From contig JPGV01000009.1 of assembly GCA_000724175.1 (NCBI GenBank), positions 120,342 to 184,341 on the forward strand: a DNA stretch of 64,000 bases, in the 5' to 3' direction. The translations under genes were made by a program, and so were the position numbers. This document shows, in pieces, positions 1 to 8,142 of the stretch. Every line of letters begins with the position of its first letter. The first letter of the stretch is position 1. This DNA comes from [Candidatus Thermochlorobacteriaceae] bacterium GBChlB. Its GTDB lineage: Bacteria > Bacteroidota > Chlorobiia > Chlorobiales > Thermochlorobacteraceae. Below the pieces are notes generated by a model that was given only the letters and a program-made list of their open reading frames with translations, did not search any database and was not told where the DNA came from.

Positions 1-785
1 TTGACAATCACATCAGCGCCGCTGTTAATCGTCAAACTTGCGTGCGGCGCAGCAGCAGATAAAAGTAACGTAATCGTCCCCACGTTGGTCGCCACGTTTC
101 CGACATTGATCGTTCCAGCGGAGATGGTTACGGCTGCATTGTCATTCACGGTCAAATCGTTTTCCATCTGGATAGCCGTAACAGAAACGCTTTGTGTTGT
201 TCCATTGAAGGTCAGGTTATTGAGGTCGAAGGTACCTGCACCTGAAATATTGCCACCGATGGTGATATTGATGTTATCGAATCCGGGTCCGTCCGCCTCC
301 CGCCCGTCCAATGTGCCGGCATTGCTGAGATTTCCTGTCACGGTCAGCGTGTGGGTGTCTGTTCCACCGTCTCCCAATGCTGCGCTTGCATTTGTTTCCA
401 CGACGCCGCTGGAGTTAATCGTCAGGTTGCCGTTAATCGTGAAAGTTCTTGGCGCGTTGTCAAAGCGGTGCGTGCCGCCGCCCGCGTCGTCGTTCACGAC
501 AAGTTCGCTGATGGCGAGTCCGCCCACATTGTGCGTGATGATATGACCAGCACCGATGCGGACAAAATCGCCAGTCGCGTTCGGTACGCCTGTTGCGCCA
601 GAGGAGATAACCGTCGCGCGTCCAGGATCGACTGCGGCATTAATGAACCGCCATGTCGCTGCCGTGTTCCAGTTTCCAGTTTGGAAACTGTAAAAGTATC
701 GGTTTTGAGCCAATGCCTCAACGGCGCCGATAAACAAAAGAAACAAAAGAGCAGACAGGTTTTTTACAATAGACTGTTTTGACAT
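1..785 (-). CDS. Secreted repeat-rich protein, 3' end outside window
   Basis: Translating the complementary strand from the ATG at 785 gives an open frame that runs off the window edge at base 1, about 261 codons with no stop. The first ~27 residues look like a Sec signal peptide (MSKQSIVKNL, a hydrophobic run, then VEALAQ). The rest is rich in Gly, Asn, Thr and Val, with repeated short strands such as TINGNLTINSSG and TVTGNLSNAGTL, as in secreted beta-helix or beta-solenoid proteins. The opening GNWNTAATW resembles the start of many T9SS-exported proteins of this phylum, but the C-terminal sorting domain would lie outside the window, so export by T9SS is only inferred. No Shine-Dalgarno sequence precedes the start. 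Plus-strand reading frames across this region are shadows. Function unknown; a surface or adhesive role is a guess. Confidence 0.72.
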   Translation of the reverse strand, partial: MSKQSIVKNLSALLFLLFIGAVEALAQNRYFYSFQTGNWNTAATWRFINAAVDPGRATVISSGATGVPNATGDFVRIGAGHIITHNVGGLAISELVVNDDAGGGTHRFDNAPRTFTINGNLTINSSGVVETNASAALGDGGTDTHTLTVTGNLSNAGTLDGREADGPGFDNINITIGGNISGAGTFDLNNLTFNGTTQSVSVTAIQMENDLTVNDNAAVTISAGTINVGNVATNVGTITLLLSAAAPHASLTINSGADVIV

Positions 786-1062
786 ATTGGTCGTAGTTAT
801 CGTGAACAATTTTTTTGCTTAAAGCCCTTACGTTGTTAGAGCGCGCGCACTTCCCGTTCTTAGGTTTCACGCGTTCCTAATGCGTGCGCCATGCGCTGTA
901 TTTAACTTCGGAAAGAATGACAGATACAAGTTATGACCACGAACTGCGGTTGTCGCACACAATTTAGGTTAGGCGACGAGGATTTGATACTTAAAGATAT
1001 TTCAAGCCCGATTTACTTGCAAATACTTCACAAAATTTTAATCTACGCCATTTGGTCATGGG
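786..1062. other. Gene-free stretch
   Basis: No convincing coding frame is present. It contains the upstream region of the minus-strand secreted gene, and I could not find a clear promoter box. It leads into the dispersed repeat cluster from 1063 on. Confidence 0.5.
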
Positions 1063-1330
1063 CGGGTTGTGTATCAACACTGTGGTTGTGTCATTCTGAA
1101 CGCCGTGAAGCATCCACGCTGTCAATGGATTCCTCGCTGGCGATTGGAATGACACCGGTTGGTCGAGTGAGCAACTGCGGCGTCTGTCATGGCGAGGAGC
1201 AGAGCGACGACGCAGTCCAGACGGGACAAGTCGTTCCAAAGATGGGTTCCTCGCTCTGGCTCGGAATGACAGACAAAGCGTGTATGGATTGCGAGCGCGG
1301 CGACGCAATCTATTGTTCAGGGATGATCGC
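1063..1330. repeat. Dispersed palindromic repeat cluster
   Basis: Two or three adjacent degenerate copies of an element whose ends read GTCATTC and GAATGAC (GTCATTC at 1090-1096, GAATGAC at 1147-1153), with internal blocks such as GTGAAGCATCCACGCTGTC and GGATTCCTCGCT. A second unit lies around 1187-1275 and a partial one around 1276-1325. A close relative is at 41655-41742 and a short one at 2345-2385. Frames through it give Arg/Asn/Pro-rich pseudo-proteins typical of non-coding repeats, so none is called as a gene. Confidence 0.75.
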
Positions 1331-1499
1331 GGTGTTTAACCTTAACATCACTTTGGCTTTGGCGTTGGCGTCGCGTTGAGCGCATCACATCGTTTTCAAA
1401 AAAAGTGTTTAGCTCGAGTCTAACGGCTCATCGCCCGTAAACCCTTGTCAATACAGGGATTTTTGGGCGATTGCCGTTTAAAAATTAGAAAAATCGTAG

Positions 1500-1614
1500 G
1501 TCGACTCTTACATTTGCGCCAGACGCACATTTGTGTTTTGGAGGTATGGTGAGCGCCTTACCCCCACAGGCGCTTGCTGTGGATAAAAAGGCGGCTTGAC
1601 AAAGTCGCCTTTTT
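1500..1614 (+). ncRNA. Putative structured leader or small RNA
   Basis: A compact folded region ends in a strong terminator. It holds a perfect 7-bp hairpin, AGCGCCT (1552-1558) with AGGCGCT (1568-1574), then the terminator stem 1587-1597/1602-1612. A weaker CACA/TGTG hairpin lies near 1526-1536. Inside is a possible 17-codon leader ORF, ATG 1546 to TGA 1599, whose stop falls inside the terminator stem; a GGAGG stands at 1540-1544, only one base before that ATG, so a GTG at 1549 is the better-spaced start. A TAnnTTTG-like TACATTTG lies near 1508. The PAS gene starts 77 bases downstream with no obvious promoter of its own. It is either a free small RNA or an attenuator for the PAS gene. It matches no RNA family I recognise. 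Confidence 0.45.
1587..1613 (+). terminator. Intrinsic terminator
   Basis: Stem AAAGGCGGCTT (1587-1597) pairs with AAGTCGCCTTT (1602-1612) with one G-U pair, followed by T residues. It could act on both strands, but the only nearby transcription that would meet it is rightward, from the putative leader. Confidence 0.75.
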
Positions 1615-1690
1615 ACTTCTACTTTCCTCAATCTCCTAAAGCAGAACACTTTCCTGAATCCTTAACGTTAAAACATTTTATAGTTTTTGA

Positions 1691-2305
1691 ATGCACCATC
1701 TTGATTTACATCAATTTCAATCAGCCGCTCTTTCGATTGTCAAAGATGTGATTGTCGGCATCGACACTGAATACCGAGTTATCTATTGGAACAATGCCGC
1801 CGAGCAACTGTTCAACATTTCTGCTGCCGACGCTGTCGGTCAGCCTTATTCGTCGTTTTACGACTTTCGATGGCTACGCGAGGGCGACGCGCTCGAGGCG
1901 GCCAAAAGTTTAGAAGAACACAAAACATGGCGCGGCGAAGTATGCCTTTTGCCGAAAGATGGTCGGGAGATTTTCGTCGAGATTACCACCAGTTTCATTG
2001 AGCTTCACGGCAAAGCACTTGGCATGATGGCAATTATGCGCGACATTACCGAGCGCAAAAAAGCCGACCAGCAAAAAGAAGCCCTGATTTTAGAACTGCG
2101 CGACGCCCTGAACAAAGTCAAAGACTTGGAGGAAATCATCACCGTCTGCGCCTGGTCGGGTCAGGTCAAGATGAATGACCAGTGGATAAGTATGGAGAAA
2201 TTTTTGGAGACGCGCTTCGGCTTAAAAGTCTCGCACGGCATTGCGCCCAATGTGGCAGAAGAATTGCGTCAGCGATACAACATTGGTCGCCGCTCCGACG
2301 AGTAA
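1691..2305 (+). CDS. PAS domain protein with altered C-terminal zinc-type module
   Basis: This 204-residue cytoplasmic protein has a PAS sensor domain at about residues 10-120 (IVGIDTEYRVIYWNNAAEQL near the start, then MMAIMRDITERKKADQ, the usual PAC end). A short coiled coil (125-145) follows. The last ~60 residues correspond to the module often found after PAS domains that normally reads LLPICASCKKIRDD...FSHGICPECA. Here it is TVCAWSGQVKMND...VSHGIAPNVAEEL, so of the usual cysteines only the first remains. There is no kinase, GGDEF or HTH output domain. It stands alone between the leader/terminator and trpS, which is on the other strand. Likely a small sensory or adaptor protein; ligand unknown. 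Confidence 0.8.
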   Translation: MHHLDLHQFQSAALSIVKDVIVGIDTEYRVIYWNNAAEQLFNISAADAVGQPYSSFYDFRWLREGDALEAAKSLEEHKTWRGEVCLLPKDGREIFVEITTSFIELHGKALGMMAIMRDITERKKADQQKEALILELRDALNKVKDLEEIITVCAWSGQVKMNDQWISMEKFLETRFGLKVSHGIAPNVAEELRQRYNIGRRSDE

Positions 2306-2344
2306 TACCAAAAATAATTAGAAGAGGAGTAGATTTTACCACGG

Positions 2345-2385
2345 TGTCATTCCGAGCGAAGCGAGGAATCCATCTTCATCTTCAA
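2345..2385. repeat. Short copy of dispersed GTCATTC repeat
   Basis: GTCATTCCGAGCGAAGCGAGG followed by AATCCATCTTC resembles one half of the repeat units at 1063-1330 and 41655-41742. It sits between the 3' ends of the convergent PAS and trpS genes. Confidence 0.6.
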
Positions 2386-2400
2386 ATGATATCCGTATCC

Positions 2401-3426
2401 CTACCCCAGCTTCATCACGGCGCGCACATCGCGCATTGTTTCTTCGGCGACGTCTCTTGCGCGCGCCTCGCCTGCGAGCATCACGTCTTCTGCTTGTTTC
2501 GGCGAGAGTTTCCCGCGTCGTTCCAAAATTGGGTCGAGAAACATTGAGACGCTTGCCGCACAGCGTTTCTTGCACTCCACACAGCCTAAGGCGCCGCTTC
2601 GGCAGTCCGCGTCGATTTGCAGTGTTTCGTGTTCGGGCGTGAATTTTTTGTGATAAGCAAAGACCGTGCACACATCGGGATTGCCCGGGTCGTTTTTGCG
2701 GACTTTGTTCGTGTCAGTAACAGCGGTGCGCATATTCGCCATCACTTCATCGGGCGACGACGAGAGCAAAATCGTATTGCCGAGCGACTTCGACATTTTC
2801 GCTTTGCCATCAAGGCCAACCAGCCGTGAGAACTTTGTTATTTTGCCTTCGGGTTCGGGGAAGACGCCGTTTCCGTCGGGCTTCGGATACGTCGCGTTGA
2901 AGCGCCGTGCCAGTTCGCGGGTGATTTCAATGTGCGGCAATTGGTCTTCGCCGACAGGCACGATCTCGCCCTTGTAAAGCAAAATATCGGCGGCTTGCAA
3001 GACAGGATAGCCCAAATGCCCATAGGCAATGGTCTCCAGTTCCATATCGCGGACTTGCTCTTTGAGCGACGGATTGCGTTCCAAGCGCGATGTGGTAATG
3101 AGCATTGATAAAATCAAAAAGAGTTCCGTGTGCGGCTTAACTTGCGACTGCCGAAATATCGGGCTTTCATCGGGATTGATTCCGCTGGCAAGCCAATCGA
3201 GCACCATCTCGACAGAGTGTTGATGCAGCAGAGAAGAATCGGTGTTCGTGGTGAGCGCGTGGTAATCGGCGATGAGGTGAAAATTTTGATAGGTTTTTGC
3301 GCCGTTTTGCGCGCGTTCATTTTGGAGGTGAACCCAATTTTCGAGCGCGCCGACATAGTGTCCGAGATGCAATTTTCCCGTCGGGCGCATTCCGCTTAAA
3401 ATTCGTTTTGGTTGTGCGTGCGTCAT
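2401..3426 (-). CDS. trpS: Tryptophanyl-tRNA synthetase
   Basis: This class I aminoacyl-tRNA synthetase charges tRNA-Trp with tryptophan in the cytoplasm. At 341 residues it has normal bacterial length. The HIGH-type motif is KLHLGHYVGAL (about 18-28) and KMSKS is at 210-214, in GKAKMSKSLGN. Near the C-terminus the cysteines C253, C275, C282 and C285 have the spacing C-x21-C-x6-C-x2-C, close to the pattern that binds a [4Fe-4S] cluster in the Thermotoga maritima enzyme; a further Cys is at 289. The start codon gives the expected N-terminus MTHAQPKRILSGMRPTG. It is monocistronic and divergent from comM. The family assignment is secure; the cluster is inferred from spacing only. Confidence 0.97.
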   Translation of the reverse strand: MTHAQPKRILSGMRPTGKLHLGHYVGALENWVHLQNERAQNGAKTYQNFHLIADYHALTTNTDSSLLHQHSVEMVLDWLASGINPDESPIFRQSQVKPHTELFLILSMLITTSRLERNPSLKEQVRDMELETIAYGHLGYPVLQAADILLYKGEIVPVGEDQLPHIEITRELARRFNATYPKPDGNGVFPEPEGKITKFSRLVGLDGKAKMSKSLGNTILLSSSPDEVMANMRTAVTDTNKVRKNDPGNPDVCTVFAYHKKFTPEHETLQIDADCRSGALGCVECKKRCAASVSMFLDPILERRGKLSPKQAEDVMLAGEARARDVAEETMRDVRAVMKLG

Positions 3427-3560
3427 TTTGTGTTGCTATGGCTTCCAATACATTTTCATAATACAAAATCGGCTACTTTTTTCTCCGACGAAGTTCGTCC
3501 TGCTTTTTTATCTTTGCATTTGGCTCAATTTTTTCTCGTCACTTTTTGAGTTGCAGGGTT

Positions 3561-5114
3561 ATGCTCTCACAACTTTGTTCCGCCGCTGTTTTGGGCGTTG
3601 ATGCCATTCGCATTGATGTAGAAACGAATCTCGATAACGGCTTGCCGTCGTTCATCGTTGTTGGCTTGCCCGACAGTGCAATTAAAGAGAGCCGCGAGCG
3701 CGTTTTGACCGCGTTGAAAAATTCGGGCTTTGCGGCGCCGCCGAAAAAAATCACGGTCAATCTTGCACCTGCCGATGTGCGCAAAGAAGGAACAGCGTTT
3801 GACCTGCCAATTGCTGTTGGCATTTTGGCGTGCATGAGCATTGTTGAACCAGAAAAACTTAAAGGCGTTTTGATTTTAGGCGAACTTGCGCTCGATGGGA
3901 TGCTGCGCCGAGTGTCGGGGGCATTGCCGATGTCGGTCATGGCGGCGCGCGAGAAATTTTCAACCATCATTTTGCCGACAGAGAACGCCCGCGAAGCCGC
4001 CGTTGCCTCGAGCGACTCTGGCATGAAGGTTTTCGGCGTTCAGTCGCTTGCCGACGCCATCGACGCTCTCAATCATCCAAACGGCCGAGCATCGACGCAC
4101 ATTTCGCTCGCCGAGGTATTTTCAACGGAACAATTTTACGCGACGGATTTCGCCGACATCAAAGGACAGCAAGACGCCAAAGCCGCGATGGAAATTGCCG
4201 CTGCTGGCGGACACAACTTGATTATGATTGGCCCGCCCGGAAGCGGAAAAACTCTGCTCGCCAAAGCCCTGCCCAGCATCTTGCCGCCGCTGCTCTTCGA
4301 AGAAGCCTTAGAGACGACGAAAATTTATTCGGTGGCTGGGCTTCTGTCGTCGGGCGCAGCGTTGGTAACAACGCGACCGTTTCGAAGTCCGCATCATACC
4401 ACGAGCAGCGTTGCACTCATTGGCGGCGGCGCATCGGCAAAGCCCGGCGAAGTAAGTTTGGCGCACAACGGCGTGCTGTTTTTAGACGAACTGCCCGAGT
4501 TCGTCCGCGCTACTTTGGAAGTGATGCGCCAGCCGCTCGAAGACCGCGAAGTTACCGTCTCGCGCGCGGCGATTTCAATCAAGTATCCTGCCAGTTTTAT
4601 GCTCGTTGCCGCTATGAACCCCAGTCCTGCGGGCGCGCTCAAAGACGAACACGGCAACCTGACCGCAACGCCGCAACAAATTCAACGCTATCTTTCCAAA
4701 ATTTCAGGGCCGCTTTTAGACAGAATCGATATTCATATCGACGTGCCAAAGGTCGAGCATAAGGAACTTCTGTCGAAGGCGCCAGCAGAGACATCGGCGA
4801 CAATTCGCGAGCGCGTGATTCGTGCGCGCGAGGTTCAGCAGCATCGCTTCAAAGCATATCGCGCACAATCCGTATTTTGCAACGCGCAAATGAACACGAA
4901 ACTCATTAAAGAATTTTGCAAGCTCGATGAACAAAGCGAAACACGGCTTTTGGAAAGTATGAAACGGCTCAACCTTTCGGCGCGGGCGCACGACCGCATC
5001 TTGAAAGTCAGCCGCACCATCGCCGACCTGAACGGCTCTGAACACATTCAAATGAAACATCTCATTCAAGCCATTCAATATCGCAGCCTCGACCGAGAAT
5101 TTTGGAACGCATAA
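3561..5114 (+). CDS. comM: ComM/YifB-type Mg-chelatase-like AAA+ ATPase
   Basis: This 517-residue AAA+ protein of the YifB/ComM family is related to Mg-chelatase subunit ChlI. ComM is known as a hexameric helicase promoting branch migration during natural transformation. The N-terminal domain (SAAVLGVDAIRIDVETNL) is followed by Walker A GPPGSGKT (224-231), Walker B LFLDELPEF (near 305) and the C-terminal Mg_chelatase_C region ending YRSLDREFW. An upstream TTG at 3546 would add five residues (MSCRV), but ATG 3561 gives the family's usual start. A TATCTTTG box at 3509-3516 fits a Bacteroidota -7 element, though a good -33 TTG is missing. No other competence gene is nearby, so a role in DNA uptake is inferred from family only. 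Confidence 0.95.
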   Translation: MLSQLCSAAVLGVDAIRIDVETNLDNGLPSFIVVGLPDSAIKESRERVLTALKNSGFAAPPKKITVNLAPADVRKEGTAFDLPIAVGILACMSIVEPEKLKGVLILGELALDGMLRRVSGALPMSVMAAREKFSTIILPTENAREAAVASSDSGMKVFGVQSLADAIDALNHPNGRASTHISLAEVFSTEQFYATDFADIKGQQDAKAAMEIAAAGGHNLIMIGPPGSGKTLLAKALPSILPPLLFEEALETTKIYSVAGLLSSGAALVTTRPFRSPHHTTSSVALIGGGASAKPGEVSLAHNGVLFLDELPEFVRATLEVMRQPLEDREVTVSRAAISIKYPASFMLVAAMNPSPAGALKDEHGNLTATPQQIQRYLSKISGPLLDRIDIHIDVPKVEHKELLSKAPAETSATIRERVIRAREVQQHRFKAYRAQSVFCNAQMNTKLIKEFCKLDEQSETRLLESMKRLNLSARAHDRILKVSRTIADLNGSEHIQMKHLIQAIQYRSLDREFWNA

Positions 5115-5128
5115 CCATCGAGAACATC

Positions 5129-5467
5129 ATGATTCAGTCCATCGCGATACAGAATTTTCGCGGCATCACGCATCTGGACATGAACGATTTCCGGAAGGTC
5201 AATTTGCTTGTCGGAATTGAACAATTATTTTTGGATTCAGCGCAAAGAGACCGTGTTTTGGATTGTGTAGAGAAGTTTGTCGAGTGTTTGCCCCAAAAGC
5301 CAAAGGAAATTCTTAAAGCAAAAACACAAGCATATTTGAGCGCGCAGCCGAACCTTGTTCATCGCATCGGGTTGGCAGCGCGAAACGGCGATGTCAATTT
5401 TGACCACGTCGCATTTTCAGAACTCAAAACATTTTTACTTGAATTTAAACCACCGTCGTTGTCGTGA
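5129..5467 (+). CDS. Truncated RecF/OLD-like ATPase N-terminal fragment
   Basis: A 112-residue protein starting MIQSIAIQNFRGITHLDMND, the typical opening of ABC/AAA ATPases of the RecF/OLD/SMC-like group (beta strand, then IKNFRGI). In those proteins the next segment is the Walker A loop (LLVGxNNSGKS). Here it reads LLVGIEQLFLDSAQRD, so the P-loop is absent and the protein stops soon after. It cannot be a working ATPase by this motif. Its stop overlaps the next gene's GTG start by four bases (GTGA at 5464-5467), suggesting translational coupling, and the frame has normal codon use. It may be a decayed gene kept for coupling, or a small protein reused for another purpose. An in-frame ATG at 5102 overlaps comM; 5129 gives the better start. 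Confidence 0.6.
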   Translation: MIQSIAIQNFRGITHLDMNDFRKVNLLVGIEQLFLDSAQRDRVLDCVEKFVECLPQKPKEILKAKTQAYLSAQPNLVHRIGLAARNGDVNFDHVAFSELKTFLLEFKPPSLS

Positions 5468-8091
5468 GCCGCATCATTCTTTGTCTTTTCAGCCTTGTTT
5501 GTTCAGCCTCGCTTGTCGCACAGCCCTACACGTTTTTTGAGAATCGGAAAATCACGCCGTCGTCGGAGCGCGTCTATCCCGATTCCAAATCGCGGCACGT
5601 GATGCCGCTTGCAGGCGTGTGGAAAGCCAAGTTGCCCAACGGCACGGAAACCGACGTGTATGTTCCATCGTCGTTTGACTTTTTCGGCAAAGTCGTCTTC
5701 GAGCGCATGGTCGTTTTGCCAAAGGACATGGAAACCCGCCGATTGGAACTTGTCAGCGAAGGCATCAATAATCGATGCGATATTCTCGTCAATGACCAGT
5801 TCGTCGCGTCGCATGTAGCAAGCAGCGTGCCGTTTAAGCTCGACCTGCCGTCGGAGATGTTGCGCTTCGGTGCGGAAAACAAACTCACCATCGTCGTAGA
5901 CAGTCGGCTCAGCGCAGAGACGACATTTCCTTTGAAACCGCACGCGCTCGATAAGAAAAACTACGGTGGAATTTTTCGAAATCTTTATCTCGTGTCCGAG
6001 CCCACCTTACGGCTCGACGACGTCGGATTTAAATATGCCGTTTTTGATTCGGCAAAACCGCCGCAGCCTTTCACGCGCGGCGCGGCGCGCGACACCGCCA
6101 AGCAGATTTTTATGAAGCTCACGGTCGACTTAAAAATCAAAGCGTTCAACTTGCGCGACCTGCACCCCTTCGCTGATTCGCTTGGTCAGAAAAAGGCGCG
6201 TGCACTGTTTCGTTTGTTTTTGGATACACTGCTCGTCGCTGAAAAGTCGCCGCTCATTGAGTTTGAGCCGGAGAGCGATAAAATTTTCGCGTCCGAAACT
6301 GCCCTGCTTGTTCCCGATGTGAAGCTCTGGCAGCCCAACTCTCCCACCCGTTACCGCGTTGAGCTTCAACTTCAAACTGCGAAAGGCGATACGCTCGATG
6401 ACCTTTCGTTTTACACTGGCTTTCGCTCGCTCGATGTTCGCAATGGACAACTCACGCTGAACCGCACGCCGTTGTTTCTCAAAGGCGTTCATGTTGTTGA
6501 GGAAATCAACGGCGCATCGAATGCGCTTGCGCGTGAGGATATTCTCAAGGACATGGAATTGATTCGGAGTCTTGGCGCAAATGCGATTCGCTTTTCCGAT
6601 GCGCCGAACCCGTTGTGGTATCGTTTGTGCGACAGTCTCGGCATTTTGATTTTCGTCGAATTGCCTGTTGTCCAAGTGCCGCCGCGCTTATTATCGAAAT
6701 CGCCGTTTCTTCAGAATGCGGAAGCGGCGTTACGCGAAGTCGTCTCGTCGTCCAAGTTCAATCCATCGGTGGTTGCCTACGGCATGGGAAGCGGCATTGA
6801 CGTTGCCGATGCAAGAAGCGAAGTGTATCTGCAAACGCTCTATCCACAGGCGAAATCCGCGACGCAGAATTTTCTCTACTTTCTGCCGCATCGCTTGCAG
6901 CCAAGTTCGCTGCTCGACTATACCGACTTCATCGCTGTTGCAGCTGGGGGCGGTGATGTCAAAGAATTTGAACAGCAGATAAGCATGGCGCGCGCAGCAG
7001 CAAACGGCAAGCCTGTCCTCATTGGGGAATACGGCGTGCTTCCACAGCCCGATAATCACAACGGATACAGCGACCCACGCTCACTCGAGCATCAGGCGAA
7101 GTTCTTTTTAGACCGCTATAAATTCATTGAGCAAGAAAACAACGCCAAACGATTTATTTCAGGCGCGTTTGTTCTCACCATGGCGGATTATCATTTGGAG
7201 TTTTCACCGCTTCGTCAGGCAAGCGAGAGCGATAAAACGCTCTTCACGGCTGGTCTGCTCACAGTGCAGCGCGATAAGAAAATGAGCTATCAAATGGTAA
7301 AATCGCTCTATGCCGGAGAGCGCGTCTATAATCCGCCGATTGGCAGCCCTGATGTAGACTTTTCGCCCGCGCTCATTTTAATCAGCATTTTTCTTACCGC
7401 GTTTCTCGTCTATTTACTCAACAGCAATAAACGCATTCGCGACAATCTCACCCGCGCCGTTACGCGCCCGATGAACCTCTTTATGGACATTCGAGACCAA
7501 CGGCTTTACACGCCACTCGACCCGCTCTTGCTGCTTGTGTTGCTGTCGCTGCTTTGGGCGTCGATTCTCTCTGCGATGCTACACAGCTTGCACCAGAGCG
7601 CCGCCCTCGAATTTTGGCTTTCACATGTAGTTCGTTACAACGACTTGCGCGATGGCTTGAACTATCTGATTATCAATCCGCACATCGCTGTTCCGGTTTT
7701 CGGCATGGCGTTTTTCATCTTGTCGCTCCTGCTGTCGTTTTTCATCAAAGTGCTTTTTTTCCTCGCGCGGCGACAGATTACGTTTTTACAAATTTTGAAT
7801 GTCTGGTCGTGGTCGTCGTCGCATTGGATTGTTTTGATTTTTATTGCCGCCTTTATTGATAGGTTTGACAGTCAAGAGTTCACGCTTGCTCTGTTTTTCA
7901 TCTGCCTTTTGTTTCTGCTTGTTTCTTTGAGCCGCACGCTGCGCGGCGCAGCAGTGGTGTCGGAGTCGAGCCGCTTTGCCGTCTCACTCATCGGCGTTCT
8001 GCTTCTGGTCATGTTTCTCGGCACGGCGCTCTATCTCTTCAACGCTTACAACCAAACCTTTGCCTACATTGAATTTTGGCAAAGCAAGTAG
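5464..8091 (+). CDS. GH2-like protein with C-terminal membrane domain
   Basis: This 875-residue exported protein has a signal peptide (about 1-20). It then follows glycoside hydrolase family 2 order: jelly-roll sugar-binding domain (40-165, with YGGIFRNLYL), immunoglobulin-like domain (170-325), TIM barrel (325-600, LKGVHVVEE...). About 250 residues of hydrophobic sequence follow, with around six membrane spans (from residue ~630), which is unusual for GH2. The nucleophile region is intact (KPVLIGEYGV, Glu near 522). The acid/base region, normally W-S-L-G-N-E, reads AYGMGSGIDV near 440, so the catalytic Glu is absent. It may be a sugar-binding pseudoenzyme anchored in the inner membrane facing the periplasm. 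It begins with GTG, overlapping the preceding small gene by four bases. Confidence 0.8.
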   Translation: MSRIILCLFSLVCSASLVAQPYTFFENRKITPSSERVYPDSKSRHVMPLAGVWKAKLPNGTETDVYVPSSFDFFGKVVFERMVVLPKDMETRRLELVSEGINNRCDILVNDQFVASHVASSVPFKLDLPSEMLRFGAENKLTIVVDSRLSAETTFPLKPHALDKKNYGGIFRNLYLVSEPTLRLDDVGFKYAVFDSAKPPQPFTRGAARDTAKQIFMKLTVDLKIKAFNLRDLHPFADSLGQKKARALFRLFLDTLLVAEKSPLIEFEPESDKIFASETALLVPDVKLWQPNSPTRYRVELQLQTAKGDTLDDLSFYTGFRSLDVRNGQLTLNRTPLFLKGVHVVEEINGASNALAREDILKDMELIRSLGANAIRFSDAPNPLWYRLCDSLGILIFVELPVVQVPPRLLSKSPFLQNAEAALREVVSSSKFNPSVVAYGMGSGIDVADARSEVYLQTLYPQAKSATQNFLYFLPHRLQPSSLLDYTDFIAVAAGGGDVKEFEQQISMARAAANGKPVLIGEYGVLPQPDNHNGYSDPRSLEHQAKFFLDRYKFIEQENNAKRFISGAFVLTMADYHLEFSPLRQASESDKTLFTAGLLTVQRDKKMSYQMVKSLYAGERVYNPPIGSPDVDFSPALILISIFLTAFLVYLLNSNKRIRDNLTRAVTRPMNLFMDIRDQRLYTPLDPLLLLVLLSLLWASILSAMLHSLHQSAALEFWLSHVVRYNDLRDGLNYLIINPHIAVPVFGMAFFILSLLLSFFIKVLFFLARRQITFLQILNVWSWSSSHWIVLIFIAAFIDRFDSQEFTLALFFICLLFLLVSLSRTLRGAAVVSESSRFAVSLIGVLLLVMFLGTALYLFNAYNQTFAYIEFWQSK

Positions 8092-8142
8092 ATTTTTTAC
8101 ATCATTGTCGTCATTATTCACTTTTAAACTCTAACATCAGAG

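Noticed and set aside
1-546. Plus-strand frame at the window's left edge
   Set aside because: It is antisense to the secreted protein on the minus strand, which has a signal peptide and repeat-like strands; the plus frame shows no family features.
933-1379. Frames through the repeat cluster (plus and minus)
   Set aside because: Their Arg/Asn/Pro-rich pseudo-proteins come from the dispersed palindromic repeat; no start context or domain.
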